In this document: positions 42,232 to 50,847 of the stretch, one piece after another
Numbering within the stretch: the first letter of the stretch is position 1
Layout: every line of letters begins with the position of its first letter
Assembly (NCBI GenBank): GCA_041395325.1
Contig: JAWLAT010000003.1
Span: forward strand, 1-64,000
Length of the DNA: 64,000 nucleotides
Source of the DNA: JAWLAT01 sp041395325
GTDB lineage: Bacteria; Pseudomonadota; Gammaproteobacteria; Xanthomonadales; SZUA-5
Direction: 5' to 3'
Position numbers and translations under genes: made by a program
Notes under the pieces: generated by a model
The model's input: only the letters and a program-made list of their open reading frames with translations
Told to the model about the DNA's origin: nothing
Database searches by the model: none

Positions 42232-43707
42232 ATGAGCCAACCAGTACTTACCGACGTCGATTTTCACAGCCTGGGTTTGCACCCCAATCTGCTCCGCGGT
42301 CTCGATGAGGCCGGATTCCACCGACTGACGCCGATTCAGGCGCTGGCACTGCCGCCGGCCCTGCAGGGCGAAGACATTGCCGGACAGGCCCAGACCGGCA
42401 CTGGCAAGACGGCCGCCTTCCTGCTCGCGGTGATGCAGCGTTTGCTGACCCAGCCGGCCATGGCCGATCGCCGCCCAACCGATCCACGCGCGCTGATCCT
42501 GGCGCCGACCCGCGAGCTGGCGATCCAGATCCACAAGGACGCCGTGTTGTTCGGTGCCTACAGCGAGCTGAAATTGGGCCTCGCCTACGGCGGCATCGAC
42601 TACGACAAGCAGCGTCGCGAGCTGGAAGCCGGTGTCGACATCCTGATCGGCACGCCAGGTCGGCTGATCGATTATCTGAAGCAGCACGTCTACAGCCTGC
42701 GCTCGGCCGAAGCCGTGGTGATGGACGAAGCCGACCGGATGTTCGACCTGGGCTTCATCAAGGACGTGCGCTTCCTGCTGCGCCGCTGCCCGCCGCGCGA
42801 ACAGCGCCAGGGCATGCTGTTCTCGGCCACGCTGTCCTATCGCGTGATGGAGCTGGCCTACGAGCACATGAACGAGGCCCGCAAGGTCGAGGTGGAAAGC
42901 GACAGCATCACCGCCGCGCAGGTCACGCAGAAAGTCTATTTCCCGGCCAGCGAAGAGAAGCTGCCGCTGCTGGTGGGCCTGATGAAGCGGATGGACGCGA
43001 CCCGTTCCATCGTCTTCGTCAACACCAAGCATGCCGCCGAACAGATTGCCAACCGGCTCAATCAGGTGGGTCTACCGACCGCCGTGCTCTCGGGCGATGT
43101 GCCGCAGAACAAGCGGCAGACGCTGCTGGGCCGCTTCGGCAAGGGCGAGGTCGCCATTCTGGTCGCCACCGATGTGGCCGCCCGCGGCCTGCACATCCCC
43201 GATGTCTCGCATGTCTTCAACTACGACCTGCCGCAGGATCCGGAAGACTATGTGCATCGCATCGGCCGAACCGCGCGCTTCGGTGCCAGCGGCGACGCCG
43301 TCAGCTTCGCTTGCGAACGCTATGCGATCAGCCTGCCGGACATCGAGGCCTACATTGAACACAAGATTCCGGTCGCCAGTGTCGATCCGGAGTTGCTGGT
43401 CGACGTACCGGCTTTCCATCTGAGCAAGGCTCCGCGCCGCGACGACCGCCCCGGTGGGCGCGGTCGCAGTGGTGGCAGTCGCAGCGGCGCGGGTGGATCT
43501 GGCCGCGGCGGTCGTGGTCGCCGTGGGGATCGGCCGGCCAGCGCCGACCAGCCCTCGTCAGAGCCGTCTGCACCGGCACCGGCGGAAACCCAGGGTGCCG
43601 CGCCAACCACCGAAGGCTCGCCCGCTGACGGCGCAGCGCCAAAACGTCGTCGTCGACGACGGCGTCCAACAGCGGCACCCACCCCACCGGCTGGTGGCGA
43701 AGGGTAG
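42232..43707 (+). CDS. rhlB: DEAD-box ATP-dependent RNA helicase RhlB
   Basis: RhlB unwinds RNA within or beside the RNA degradosome. The 491-aa protein has the Q motif (TPIQALALP), motif I AQTGTGKT near residue 50, VMDEADRMFDLGF (DEAD box), FSATLS, and HRIGRTAR. The C-terminal tail is Arg/Gly-rich, then Pro/Ala-rich, ending in an Arg-run (RRRRRRP), suited to RNA or protein binding. The 265-bp gap to the divergent trxA holds both promoters; a possible -10 (TATAAG) lies near 42172. Confidence 0.92.
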   Translation: MSQPVLTDVDFHSLGLHPNLLRGLDEAGFHRLTPIQALALPPALQGEDIAGQAQTGTGKTAAFLLAVMQRLLTQPAMADRRPTDPRALILAPTRELAIQIHKDAVLFGAYSELKLGLAYGGIDYDKQRRELEAGVDILIGTPGRLIDYLKQHVYSLRSAEAVVMDEADRMFDLGFIKDVRFLLRRCPPREQRQGMLFSATLSYRVMELAYEHMNEARKVEVESDSITAAQVTQKVYFPASEEKLPLLVGLMKRMDATRSIVFVNTKHAAEQIANRLNQVGLPTAVLSGDVPQNKRQTLLGRFGKGEVAILVATDVAARGLHIPDVSHVFNYDLPQDPEDYVHRIGRTARFGASGDAVSFACERYAISLPDIEAYIEHKIPVASVDPELLVDVPAFHLSKAPRRDDRPGGRGRSGGSRSGAGGSGRGGRGRRGDRPASADQPSSEPSAPAPAETQGAAPTTEGSPADGAAPKRRRRRRRPTAAPTPPAGGEG

Positions 43708-43718
43708 GGGCGCAGGTC

Positions 43719-44645
43719 ATGGCGATCACCTGGGCTGAACCGGCACGCGAAGACCTTATCGACCTGGCCGTTCGTGGCGGCGTGGTCGTGGCGGTCCTGC
43801 TGCTGGCGCTGGCTCTGGTGCAAGCCTTGTGGCTGTGGCTGGCGCCGCCGCCACCCCTGCCGACGCTGGGCGAACAGATCGGTGGTGCCCAACTGCCCAC
43901 CGCGCCGAGCATTCCGCTGGCCGATTACCACCTGTTTGGCAACGGCCCGCAGCCGGGCGCGGCGGTCAGCCAGACACCCACGACCACACTCAACCTCACC
44001 CTCAAGGGCACCTTCACCGCCGCCGTGGCCAGTCAGGCACGGGCGCTGATTGCCGATCCCGAGGGCGAAGGCAGCTACACGCCGGGCATGTTCCTGCCCG
44101 GCGGCGCGCGACTGGAATCGGTGCATTCGGACCACGTGATCCTGCGCGTCGATGGCCGCAGCGAGAAGCTCTCGCTGGGCACCGCCGCCCTGGACACCCG
44201 CAGCGCTGGCGGCAGCGCCCGCGCGACCACGCGATCCGCACCCGCGCCGGGCATGAGTCCGCCGGTGCCCAGCCTGCCCGGGCAATCGGCCAGCTTCGTC
44301 AATCCGGTGGCCGGCAACAGTGCCGCCGCCTTCGAGGCCCTGCGCGCCCAGGCCGTGGCCGACCCCGCCGCATTGGCGCGCTCGGTCACTGCGCTGCCGG
44401 TGATCGAAGGCGGTCGCTTCGTCGGCGTGCGACTCAATGCGGGCAGTCATCAGCAACTGCTCAGTCGGGCTGGCGTGCAGCCCAACGACATCGTCACCGA
44501 GGTCAACGGTATTCGCATCGATTCGCTGGGCAGGGGTGCCGAAATTGCTCAGCAGTTGCAGAATGCGCGCAGCGTGCGGCTGACCGTACGCCGCGACGGA
44601 CAAGATCTCCCCTTGCCACCGATCAACCTGGACTCCACGCCATGA
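43719..44645 (+). CDS. gspC: Type II secretion protein GspC
   Basis: GspC links the inner-membrane platform of the type II secretion system to the secretin. The 308-aa protein has one N-terminal membrane helix (GGVVVAVLLLALALVQALWLWLA), a homology-region domain (LKGTFTAAVASQARALI ... GMFLPGGARLESVHSDHVIL) and a C-terminal PDZ domain (NDIVTEVNGIRIDSLGRG). It starts 11 bp after rhlB and overlaps gspD as ATGA. Confidence 0.88.
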   Translation: MAITWAEPAREDLIDLAVRGGVVVAVLLLALALVQALWLWLAPPPPLPTLGEQIGGAQLPTAPSIPLADYHLFGNGPQPGAAVSQTPTTTLNLTLKGTFTAAVASQARALIADPEGEGSYTPGMFLPGGARLESVHSDHVILRVDGRSEKLSLGTAALDTRSAGGSARATTRSAPAPGMSPPVPSLPGQSASFVNPVAGNSAAAFEALRAQAVADPAALARSVTALPVIEGGRFVGVRLNAGSHQQLLSRAGVQPNDIVTEVNGIRIDSLGRGAEIAQQLQNARSVRLTVRRDGQDLPLPPINLDSTP

Positions 44646-46678
44646 CCGAAGGACGCACTCACCAGCCCTGGCGCCGTCTGCTCGTTGCCGCCGCGGCCGC
44701 CCTGTTGTGCGGCGCCAGCCTGTCGGCGCAGCAGCAACCGGTCTATGTGTCCGATCCGGCCAGCGGCAACCAGGTCGCTGGGCATACGCTGAACCTGCGC
44801 GATGCCGACATCAGCTCGCTGATCGCCACGGTGTCGGAGATCACCGGGCGCAACTTCATCATCGATCCGCGCGTCACCGGCAAGGTCAACGTGATCTCCA
44901 ATCGCCCAATGAGCGCCGACGAGGTCTACGACGTCTTTCTTTCCGTGTTGCGCGTCAACGGTTTTGCCGCCGTGGGTGCCGGCAACATCATCAAGATCGT
45001 GCCCGAAGCTCTGGCCACCCAGGACGCCCCTGCTTCGCCGGGTGCCAGCGCACCCGATGCGCTGGTCACTCGCATCGTCCCGGTCAATCACCTCAGTCCG
45101 GCCGAGTTGGTGCAATTGCTGCGGCCGCTGGTGCCGCAATCGGCGCAGCTGCTGCCACATCCGACCTCCTCGACACTGTTGATCGCCGACCGCGCCGCCA
45201 ATGTCGATCGCATTCAGCAGCTGATCGCCCGGCTCGACCAGGCCTCAGCCTCGGAAGTGGAGGTGGTGCCGCTGGAACATGCGAATGCCGCCGAGGTGGT
45301 GCGCACGCTGACACTGCTGCAACCGCCCAGCGCCACCGATGGCAGCGGCAACAAGCTGGCCGCCGATGAGCGCACCAACTCGATCCTGATCGCCGGCGAC
45401 CGCAGCAAGCGACTGCGTCTGAAGGCACTGATCGCCCACTTGGATACACCGCTCAGCGGTTCGGAGACGCTGCAGGTGATTTACTTGCGCTATGCCGACG
45501 CCGAGCAACTGGTGCCGATCCTGGAGACCGCGCTGGCGACTTTCGGCGGCAAGCAGCCCGGCAGTGAGGATGACCGCAGCAAGCCGGCGATCCAGGCGCA
45601 CAAGGAAACCAATTCACTGGTGATCAACGCTCCGCCGGCGGTGTTCCGTGACCTCAAGGACGTCGTGCGTCAGCTCGACATCCGGCGCGCCCAGGTGCTG
45701 ATCGAGGCCCTGGTGGCCGAGGTCTCGGACAACATCGCGCGCGAGATTGGCATTCAGTGGCAGGCCACCGACAACGATTTTGGCGACAACGGCGTGCTGG
45801 GTGGCACCAACTTCCCCGGGGCCAATGGCACCGGGGGCATCATCGGCGCATCGATTGACCCATCCGTTCTCGGTGGCCAGGCCGGCCTCAACCTGGGCTG
45901 GATCCGCGGCACCGTCAATGTGCCGGGGGTGGGCGAGATCCTGCAGATCGGGGCCCTGGCCCGCGCCCTGGCGGCCGATTCGGCGACCAATGTGCTGAGT
46001 ACGCCGTCGACGATGACGCTCGATCATCAGGAAGCGACGCTCAGCGTGGGCCAGGAAGTCCCTTTCCTGACCGGCAGTTTCGCCACCGGCAGCTCGTCGA
46101 CCAATGAGAATGGCATCGTCAATCCCTTTCAGACCATCGATCGGCGCGAAGTCGGTCTGAAGCTCAAGGTGACTCCGCACATCAACGAAGGCGACTCGGT
46201 GGTGCTGGACATCGACCTGGAGGTCTCCTCGCTGGCACCGGCCAATCAGCAGGGCGCGGTGGACCTGATCACCAACACCAGCGCGCTGACCACGCGAGTG
46301 CTGGTGCGCGATCGCGCGATGCTCGTGCTCGGTGGCCTGACCAGCGAACAGCTGACCGATTCGGTGCAGAAAGTGCCTGGACTCGGCTCGATTCCGGTCG
46401 TCGGCAATCTGTTCAAGTACCGCGCCTCGAACAAGGAGCGGCGCAGCCTGATGATCTTCCTCACCCCCAGCATCGCCCGCGACAGCGCCACCGAGGCGCT
46501 GATTTCGAGCGAGAAATACAACTATCTGCGCACCGAACAGCTGCGCGCACGCGAGCAGAACAGCGGCCTGCTGCCCGATGAAGTGACACCGTTGCTGCCT
46601 GAAATGCAGGACTTCCTGCGCCAGGGCCTGCCGCAGGGCGAGCCGATGGCCAGTGAGGGTGGTGAGGGGTATCAGTGA
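44642..46678 (+). CDS. gspD: Type II secretion secretin GspD
   Basis: GspD forms the outer-membrane channel of the type II system. The 678-aa protein has a signal peptide (LLVAAAAALLCGASLSA), N0-N3 domains (LNLRDADISSLIATVSEITGRNF and further repeats) and the secretin core with VPFLTGSF and VPGLGSIPVVGNLFK near the end. ATG 44642 overlaps the gspC stop; the longer upstream frame lies inside gspC and is rejected. No pilotin gene is seen nearby. Confidence 0.93.
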   Translation: MTEGRTHQPWRRLLVAAAAALLCGASLSAQQQPVYVSDPASGNQVAGHTLNLRDADISSLIATVSEITGRNFIIDPRVTGKVNVISNRPMSADEVYDVFLSVLRVNGFAAVGAGNIIKIVPEALATQDAPASPGASAPDALVTRIVPVNHLSPAELVQLLRPLVPQSAQLLPHPTSSTLLIADRAANVDRIQQLIARLDQASASEVEVVPLEHANAAEVVRTLTLLQPPSATDGSGNKLAADERTNSILIAGDRSKRLRLKALIAHLDTPLSGSETLQVIYLRYADAEQLVPILETALATFGGKQPGSEDDRSKPAIQAHKETNSLVINAPPAVFRDLKDVVRQLDIRRAQVLIEALVAEVSDNIAREIGIQWQATDNDFGDNGVLGGTNFPGANGTGGIIGASIDPSVLGGQAGLNLGWIRGTVNVPGVGEILQIGALARALAADSATNVLSTPSTMTLDHQEATLSVGQEVPFLTGSFATGSSSTNENGIVNPFQTIDRREVGLKLKVTPHINEGDSVVLDIDLEVSSLAPANQQGAVDLITNTSALTTRVLVRDRAMLVLGGLTSEQLTDSVQKVPGLGSIPVVGNLFKYRASNKERRSLMIFLTPSIARDSATEALISSEKYNYLRTEQLRAREQNSGLLPDEVTPLLPEMQDFLRQGLPQGEPMASEGGEGYQ

Positions 46679-46683
46679 GAGCG

Positions 46684-46840
46684 AGGGCACAGGGCCCAGG
46701 GCCCAGGGCCCAGCAAGGGCGGCTTCGTCGAGACCTGTCGGCTGCTTGTAGCCCAATGGGCAAGAGACGCCCTGCAAACCAACAACGTGTCAGTTCTGCC
46801 TACGCCCCTGGGCCCTGGGCCCTGAGCCCTGGGCCCTCAT
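46684..46840. repeat. GC-rich inverted repeat between gspD and gspE
   Basis: The left arm (about 46684-46713) has tandem AGGGCCC units and the right arm (about 46805-46838) is its imperfect reverse complement. Roughly 90 bp separate them. The arms could form a strong hairpin and reduce gspE expression relative to gspC-gspD. It may be a member of a dispersed repeat family. Confidence 0.7.
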
Positions 46841-46883
46841 CACGTGACCCAACACACTCGCGACGCGCCATCAGGCCTCTGCG

Positions 46884-48359
46884 ATGACGTCCCCTCCTCC
46901 CCGCCCCTCCTTCGGCTTCGCCCGCCGCCATGGCGCCACCGTGGTGGGCTACGACGCCGAGCGTGCGGAAGTGGTCTATCGGCCGGACGTCAAACCCGAG
47001 GTGCTGCTGGAGCTGCGGCGCTACTGCGGACGGCCGCTGAAGCTCGAAGCGCTGGGTGTGGAGTCTTTCGATCGACGCGTGCGGGAGCTGTACGAGTCAG
47101 GTGCCGATGATGCGGCGCAAATGGCGGCCGACATCGACCAGAAGCTGACGCTGGAGCAGATCGCCGACGCGCTGCCGGAAGCCGACCTGCTGGAAAGTGA
47201 GGATGACGCGCCGATCATCCGGCTGATCAACGCGATGCTGGCCGAAGCGATCCGGCAGCAGGCCTCGGACATTCATATCGAACCCTACGAGCAGCGGCTG
47301 GTGGTGCGCTTCCGCATCGACGGCGTGCTGCGTGAGGTGCTCAGTCCGCACCGCACGCTGGCCGCGCCGGTCGTGTCCCGCATCAAGGTCATGGCCAAGC
47401 TGGACATCGCCGAAAAGCGCCTGCCGCAGGACGGGCGCATCGGCCTGCGCATCGCCGGGCGACCGGTCGATGTGCGCGTGTCGACCATTCCGGCCTCCTT
47501 CGGCGAGCGGGTGGTGCTGCGTCTGCTCGACAAGCAGGCTGGCCGCATCGATCTGAGTCAGTTGGGCATGGATCCATCGACGCTGGCGCCGCTGGATGAG
47601 CTGATCCAGCGCCCGCACGGCATTCTGCTGGTCACCGGTCCCACCGGCTCGGGCAAGACCACCACGCTGTATGCCGGTCTGGCTCGGCTCAATGACAGCT
47701 CGCGCAACATCATGACGGTCGAGGATCCGATCGAGTACTACATCGACGGCATCGGCCAGACGCAGGTCAACAGCAAGGTCGACATGAGCTTTGCCCGCGG
47801 CCTGCGCGCGATCCTGCGTCAGGATCCGGATGTGGTGATGGTCGGCGAGATTCGCGACCTGGAAACCGCCCGCATTGCCGTGCAGGCCTCGCTGACCGGT
47901 CACTTCGTGCTGTCCACATTGCACACCAACAGCGCCGTCGGCGCGGTCACGCGACTGCGCGACATGGGCATCGAGCCGTTCCTGCTGTCATCGTCGCTGG
48001 TCGGTGTGCTCGCACAGCGGCTGGTGCGGCGATTGGATCCAGCGTTGCGCGAGGCTTATCCGGCCACGTTGTCGGAACTGGTCGCTTTCGGCAAGCAGCG
48101 CGGCGAGCGCATCGATCTGTATCAGCCCCGCGCCGATCTCGGTGGCCGTCACGCCGGCTACAAGGGCCGCACCGGCCTGTACGAGCTGGTCATCGTTGAC
48201 GACGCACTGCGTGGCCTGATCCATGAGGGCGCGGGCGAACAGGCGCTGGAAGCCGCGGCAAGGCAACGCACACCCAGCCTGCTTGAGGATGGCTGGCGCA
48301 AGTGCGTGGCAGGCGTGACCTCAGTCGAGGAAGTGTTGCGGGTGACGCGCGAGGACTGA
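46884..48359 (+). CDS. gspE: Type II secretion ATPase GspE, without the tetracysteine zinc motif
   Basis: GspE is the cytoplasmic hexameric ATPase powering type II secretion. The 491-aa protein has an N-terminal GspE_N domain, then ASDIHIEPYE, Walker A GPTGSGKTTTLYA near residue 250, the Asp box and Walker B region (RAILRQDPDVVMVGEIRD), and the His box (TGHFVLSTLHTN). The four Cys that usually bind zinc between Walker B and the C-terminus are absent (LVRRLDPALREAYP and ADLGGRHAGYKGRTG where CxxC pairs are expected). gspF and later genes do not follow. Confidence 0.9.
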   Translation: MTSPPPRPSFGFARRHGATVVGYDAERAEVVYRPDVKPEVLLELRRYCGRPLKLEALGVESFDRRVRELYESGADDAAQMAADIDQKLTLEQIADALPEADLLESEDDAPIIRLINAMLAEAIRQQASDIHIEPYEQRLVVRFRIDGVLREVLSPHRTLAAPVVSRIKVMAKLDIAEKRLPQDGRIGLRIAGRPVDVRVSTIPASFGERVVLRLLDKQAGRIDLSQLGMDPSTLAPLDELIQRPHGILLVTGPTGSGKTTTLYAGLARLNDSSRNIMTVEDPIEYYIDGIGQTQVNSKVDMSFARGLRAILRQDPDVVMVGEIRDLETARIAVQASLTGHFVLSTLHTNSAVGAVTRLRDMGIEPFLLSSSLVGVLAQRLVRRLDPALREAYPATLSELVAFGKQRGERIDLYQPRADLGGRHAGYKGRTGLYELVIVDDALRGLIHEGAGEQALEAAARQRTPSLLEDGWRKCVAGVTSVEEVLRVTRED

Positions 48360-48461
48360 GGGTCCGCACGGAACCTCGCGCCAATCCGGCCATGCAGCCT
48401 GGTGCGGTCGACGACCGCAATGACAAGGCGGAAGCTCAGACGCGGCCTTCACTTCCGGCAG

Positions 48462-48486
48462 CCCCGCTCTGCCGGGCAGAGCGGGG
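48462..48486. terminator. Hairpin terminator between gspE and the convergent secreted-protein gene
   Basis: CCCCGCTCTGC (48462-48472) pairs perfectly with GCAGAGCGGGG (48476-48486) around a 3-base loop. It lies 16 bp from the stop of the minus-strand gene and can serve both directions. Confidence 0.65.
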
Positions 48487-48501
48487 TTCGATGACGTTGA
48501 A

Positions 48502-49623
48502 TCAATCCTCGAAGCCGTTTTCGAAGTACTGATCGAAGTTGCCCAACGGCACGAAGAGCGGGCCGGCGCTCTTGCAGAGCATGGCATCGATGCCCGCCTG
48601 GTCTCGCACGGCGGCGCGGTAATACAGCACCACGTCGGCACCGACGCCAGCACCACCGATGCTCTCGCCATTGGCCAGATTGCCGTGGGTCATGGCGCAA
48701 TCGCCGAGGTTGTTGTTGCTGCGGTCGCCGTACTCGTTGGCCTTGTAGACCGTGCCAATCACATCGACCATGTGGAAATTCCGCCCCGACTGATTGGTGG
48801 GCGTCTGGTAGTCGTTGCGGCTGGGCACCATCCGGTAGCCGAGGCCGGAATTGGCGTCGCGCACCTCCCAGGTGAGCTCAGTTCCGCCTGGCCCACCCGT
48901 TTGACTGCGCAGACTGGTGAACTCGGTGTCCTGTGCCACATCATTGATGCTCAAAATGTCGCTGCCCGCATCGCCGATGTCGAAATCCAGGCGCCAGTAG
49001 TTGTGGTGCCAGTGCGTCGTTCCGTTGCTGGTGTTGGAGAAGTTGCCGAATCCAAACTGCAGATCGAAGGCGCCATTGGCGTAGAAGATGGCCCGCGAAG
49101 TGTAGGCATACCAGGAGGCGTCATACTGCGTGGTGAGCACGACATGGTCGCCACGGTCCTCGATGGACAGTCCCGAGAAACAGTCGCTGCTCGTCCGTCC
49201 CGGCAGTTGGAAGGGGCAGTTTCCATACGACTGAGTGTTGGATTGCGAGCGGTCACAGCTCGTGGTCGGCAGAAACGCCGACGTCTCTCCCAGTTGGTTG
49301 CGCACGACCGGCTCGGCCACAAAACTGGCCATTGAGTCCTTCCAGTCCCGGTAGCAGGTGGAGCTGGCGTACTCGGCAAACAGAATGGGCGAATGCAAGG
49401 TCTTGAGCACCTGGGTGCCCACATAGTGGACGCGGCGCAGTTCCATGCCCGAGCCACGCGGCCCGGAGCTGTTGGCTGGTGTCAGCCAGCACATCTCCCA
49501 GACCGGATTGTCGGCTGGCCAGCGCAGCAAATTCTCGTTGGCACCATTGCAGACCACCTGGGCGGTGGCCGACGACATACCCAAGGCCAGAAGCAGCCCC
49601 ATCCATACCCTCAGTTTCATCAA
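48502..49623 (-). CDS. Secreted protein with resemblance to copper amine oxidase catalytic domains
   Basis: The 373-aa protein has a signal peptide (WMGLLLALGMSSATA) and several Cys residues. The segment THWHHNYWRLDFDIGDAGSD near residue 205 resembles the His-x-His copper-ligand strand of copper amine oxidases (HxHxxxxRLDxDIDG). No confident TPQ tyrosine motif is visible, so activity is doubtful. It ends FDQYFENGFED, one of three GFE-like C-termini in the window. It lies 20 bp after a lipoprotein gene, probably in one operon. Confidence 0.6.
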   Translation of the reverse strand: MMKLRVWMGLLLALGMSSATAQVVCNGANENLLRWPADNPVWEMCWLTPANSSGPRGSGMELRRVHYVGTQVLKTLHSPILFAEYASSTCYRDWKDSMASFVAEPVVRNQLGETSAFLPTTSCDRSQSNTQSYGNCPFQLPGRTSSDCFSGLSIEDRGDHVVLTTQYDASWYAYTSRAIFYANGAFDLQFGFGNFSNTSNGTTHWHHNYWRLDFDIGDAGSDILSINDVAQDTEFTSLRSQTGGPGGTELTWEVRDANSGLGYRMVPSRNDYQTPTNQSGRNFHMVDVIGTVYKANEYGDRSNNNLGDCAMTHGNLANGESIGGAGVGADVVLYYRAAVRDQAGIDAMLCKSAGPLFVPLGNFDQYFENGFED

Positions 49624-49643
49624 TCAGTCCTCGCTGCTGCAGT

Positions 49644-50252
49644 TCATTGGGAGCCGATCATGCTCGGATCCCAGTTCGGATCGACCATCTGTTCGGTCTG
49701 GAGATCGACGATCGCCTGGATGATCTTGTTGCGGCCATGGTCGGTCGATGCCAGCACATAGACACAGCGTGACTTGAGGTGACAGACCGCGTGGTTGGGT
49801 TCCATCAGAATGAAGCCACCCTCGAAGTAGGCTCCGGGCGTCGCTGCCGTGCTCGCCAGCTCCGGATAGGCCTTGACCATGGCCACCGCCTTTGCCATCT
49901 CCTTCTCGGTCGGCTTGAGCGTGATGCCGGGCAGCTGGTTGAACTCGATCTCGACCCCTTGCAGGTCGGTGATGAACTCGTAGGCCACCGCATCGGTGTA
50001 GTCCCAGCCCCACTCCACCCGCTGCCACTGGGTGCCGCCATCGGGTGTCTTGATCTCGTGCTCGTAACTGCGAACCTTCTCGGTCCGATGGCTGGCGAGC
50101 AAGGCCCGCGCGCCGCCGGAGGTCGCCGGCGCATCACTCGCCGTACTCGACGGTGTGCTGGCACAGCCGGTCAGGAACGCGCTCAAGACAAGCCCGGACA
50201 GCACAGACGGCCGTTTGCGGCCGGCATGAAGCATCGTTGGCAAACCAGGCAT
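49644..50252 (-). CDS. Lipoprotein of unknown function
   Basis: The 202-aa product has a lipoprotein signal with lipobox-like FLTGC at about residue 30, then a Ser/Thr/Ala-rich linker and a folded domain of about 150 residues (EWGWDYTDAVAYEFITDLQG, CHLKSRCVYVLAS). It is predicted to be outer-membrane anchored. GGGGAA upstream supports ATG 50252. It precedes the amine-oxidase-like secreted protein by 20 bp and may be its partner. Confidence 0.65.
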   Translation of the reverse strand: MPGLPTMLHAGRKRPSVLSGLVLSAFLTGCASTPSSTASDAPATSGGARALLASHRTEKVRSYEHEIKTPDGGTQWQRVEWGWDYTDAVAYEFITDLQGVEIEFNQLPGITLKPTEKEMAKAVAMVKAYPELASTAATPGAYFEGGFILMEPNHAVCHLKSRCVYVLASTDHGRNKIIQAIVDLQTEQMVDPNWDPSMIGSQ

Positions 50253-50259
50253 CGGTGAA

Positions 50260-50703
50260 TCAATTCCCCAGAGGCGGGATGCGCAACACCTGTCCCGGAT
50301 AGATCTTGTCCGGGTCGCTGAGCATCGGCTTGTTGGCCTCGAAGATCACCGGATACTTGCCGGCATTGCCGTACATCTCCTTGGCGATCTTGCCCAAGGT
50401 GTCGCCTCGCTGCACCGTGTAGAAACGGGCTTCGTCAGCACCATCGTCAGCCTGGACGTTGTCCTCGACCTTCTCGACGCCAGCGACGTTGCCCAGCGCG
50501 ACGCGAATCTTCTCGCGCTCGGCCTGGGTGGCGGTCTGACCGCTGACGCGAACCTGCGCCGATGCCGGGTCATATTCCACCTGAACCTTTTCTGCGGGCA
50601 GACCCTTCGCCTTGAGATGGTCAATCAAGCTGGTGGCGGGACTGCCACCGACCATGCCGATGACCTTCTCGCCCGCGGATTTGACGAAATCAAACAAGCC
50701 CAT
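50260..50703 (-). CDS. kbp: BON/LysM protein, Kbp-type potassium-binding protein
   Basis: The 147-aa protein has a BON domain (about 25-85; VSGQTATQAEREKIRVALGN) and a C-terminal LysM domain (about 93-145; YTVQRGDTLGKIAKEMYGNAGKYP). Layout and length match E. coli Kbp/YgaU (149 aa), a cytoplasmic K+ sensor, despite the LysM name. It is 7 bp upstream of the lipoprotein gene on the same strand. It diverges from a Kef-type antiporter, which supports a link to potassium. Confidence 0.88.
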   Translation of the reverse strand: MGLFDFVKSAGEKVIGMVGGSPATSLIDHLKAKGLPAEKVQVEYDPASAQVRVSGQTATQAEREKIRVALGNVAGVEKVEDNVQADDGADEARFYTVQRGDTLGKIAKEMYGNAGKYPVIFEANKPMLSDPDKIYPGQVLRIPPLGN

Positions 50704-50847
50704 TGCCTATTCCCGCTGTTCGAAGTAGCTCCCGATTGCACTCCACTCGCGTACTCGATGCAAGCAGCAGCGGCTAATGCTTCGTCAACAAGCATCACAG
50801 CCTGGATATCGGTAGGCTGTATCCGGGGGCGCCGCTGACGATCCGCC

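Noticed and set aside
43829..44641. Upstream extension of the gspD frame to 43829
   Set aside because: It lies wholly inside gspC in another frame, and the segment is Arg/Gly-rich without similarity. ATG 44642 overlapping the gspC stop is far better.
46684..46840. Repeated AGGGCCC units as a CRISPR array
   Set aside because: The units are 7 bp without spacers, arranged as an inverted repeat, and no cas genes are near.
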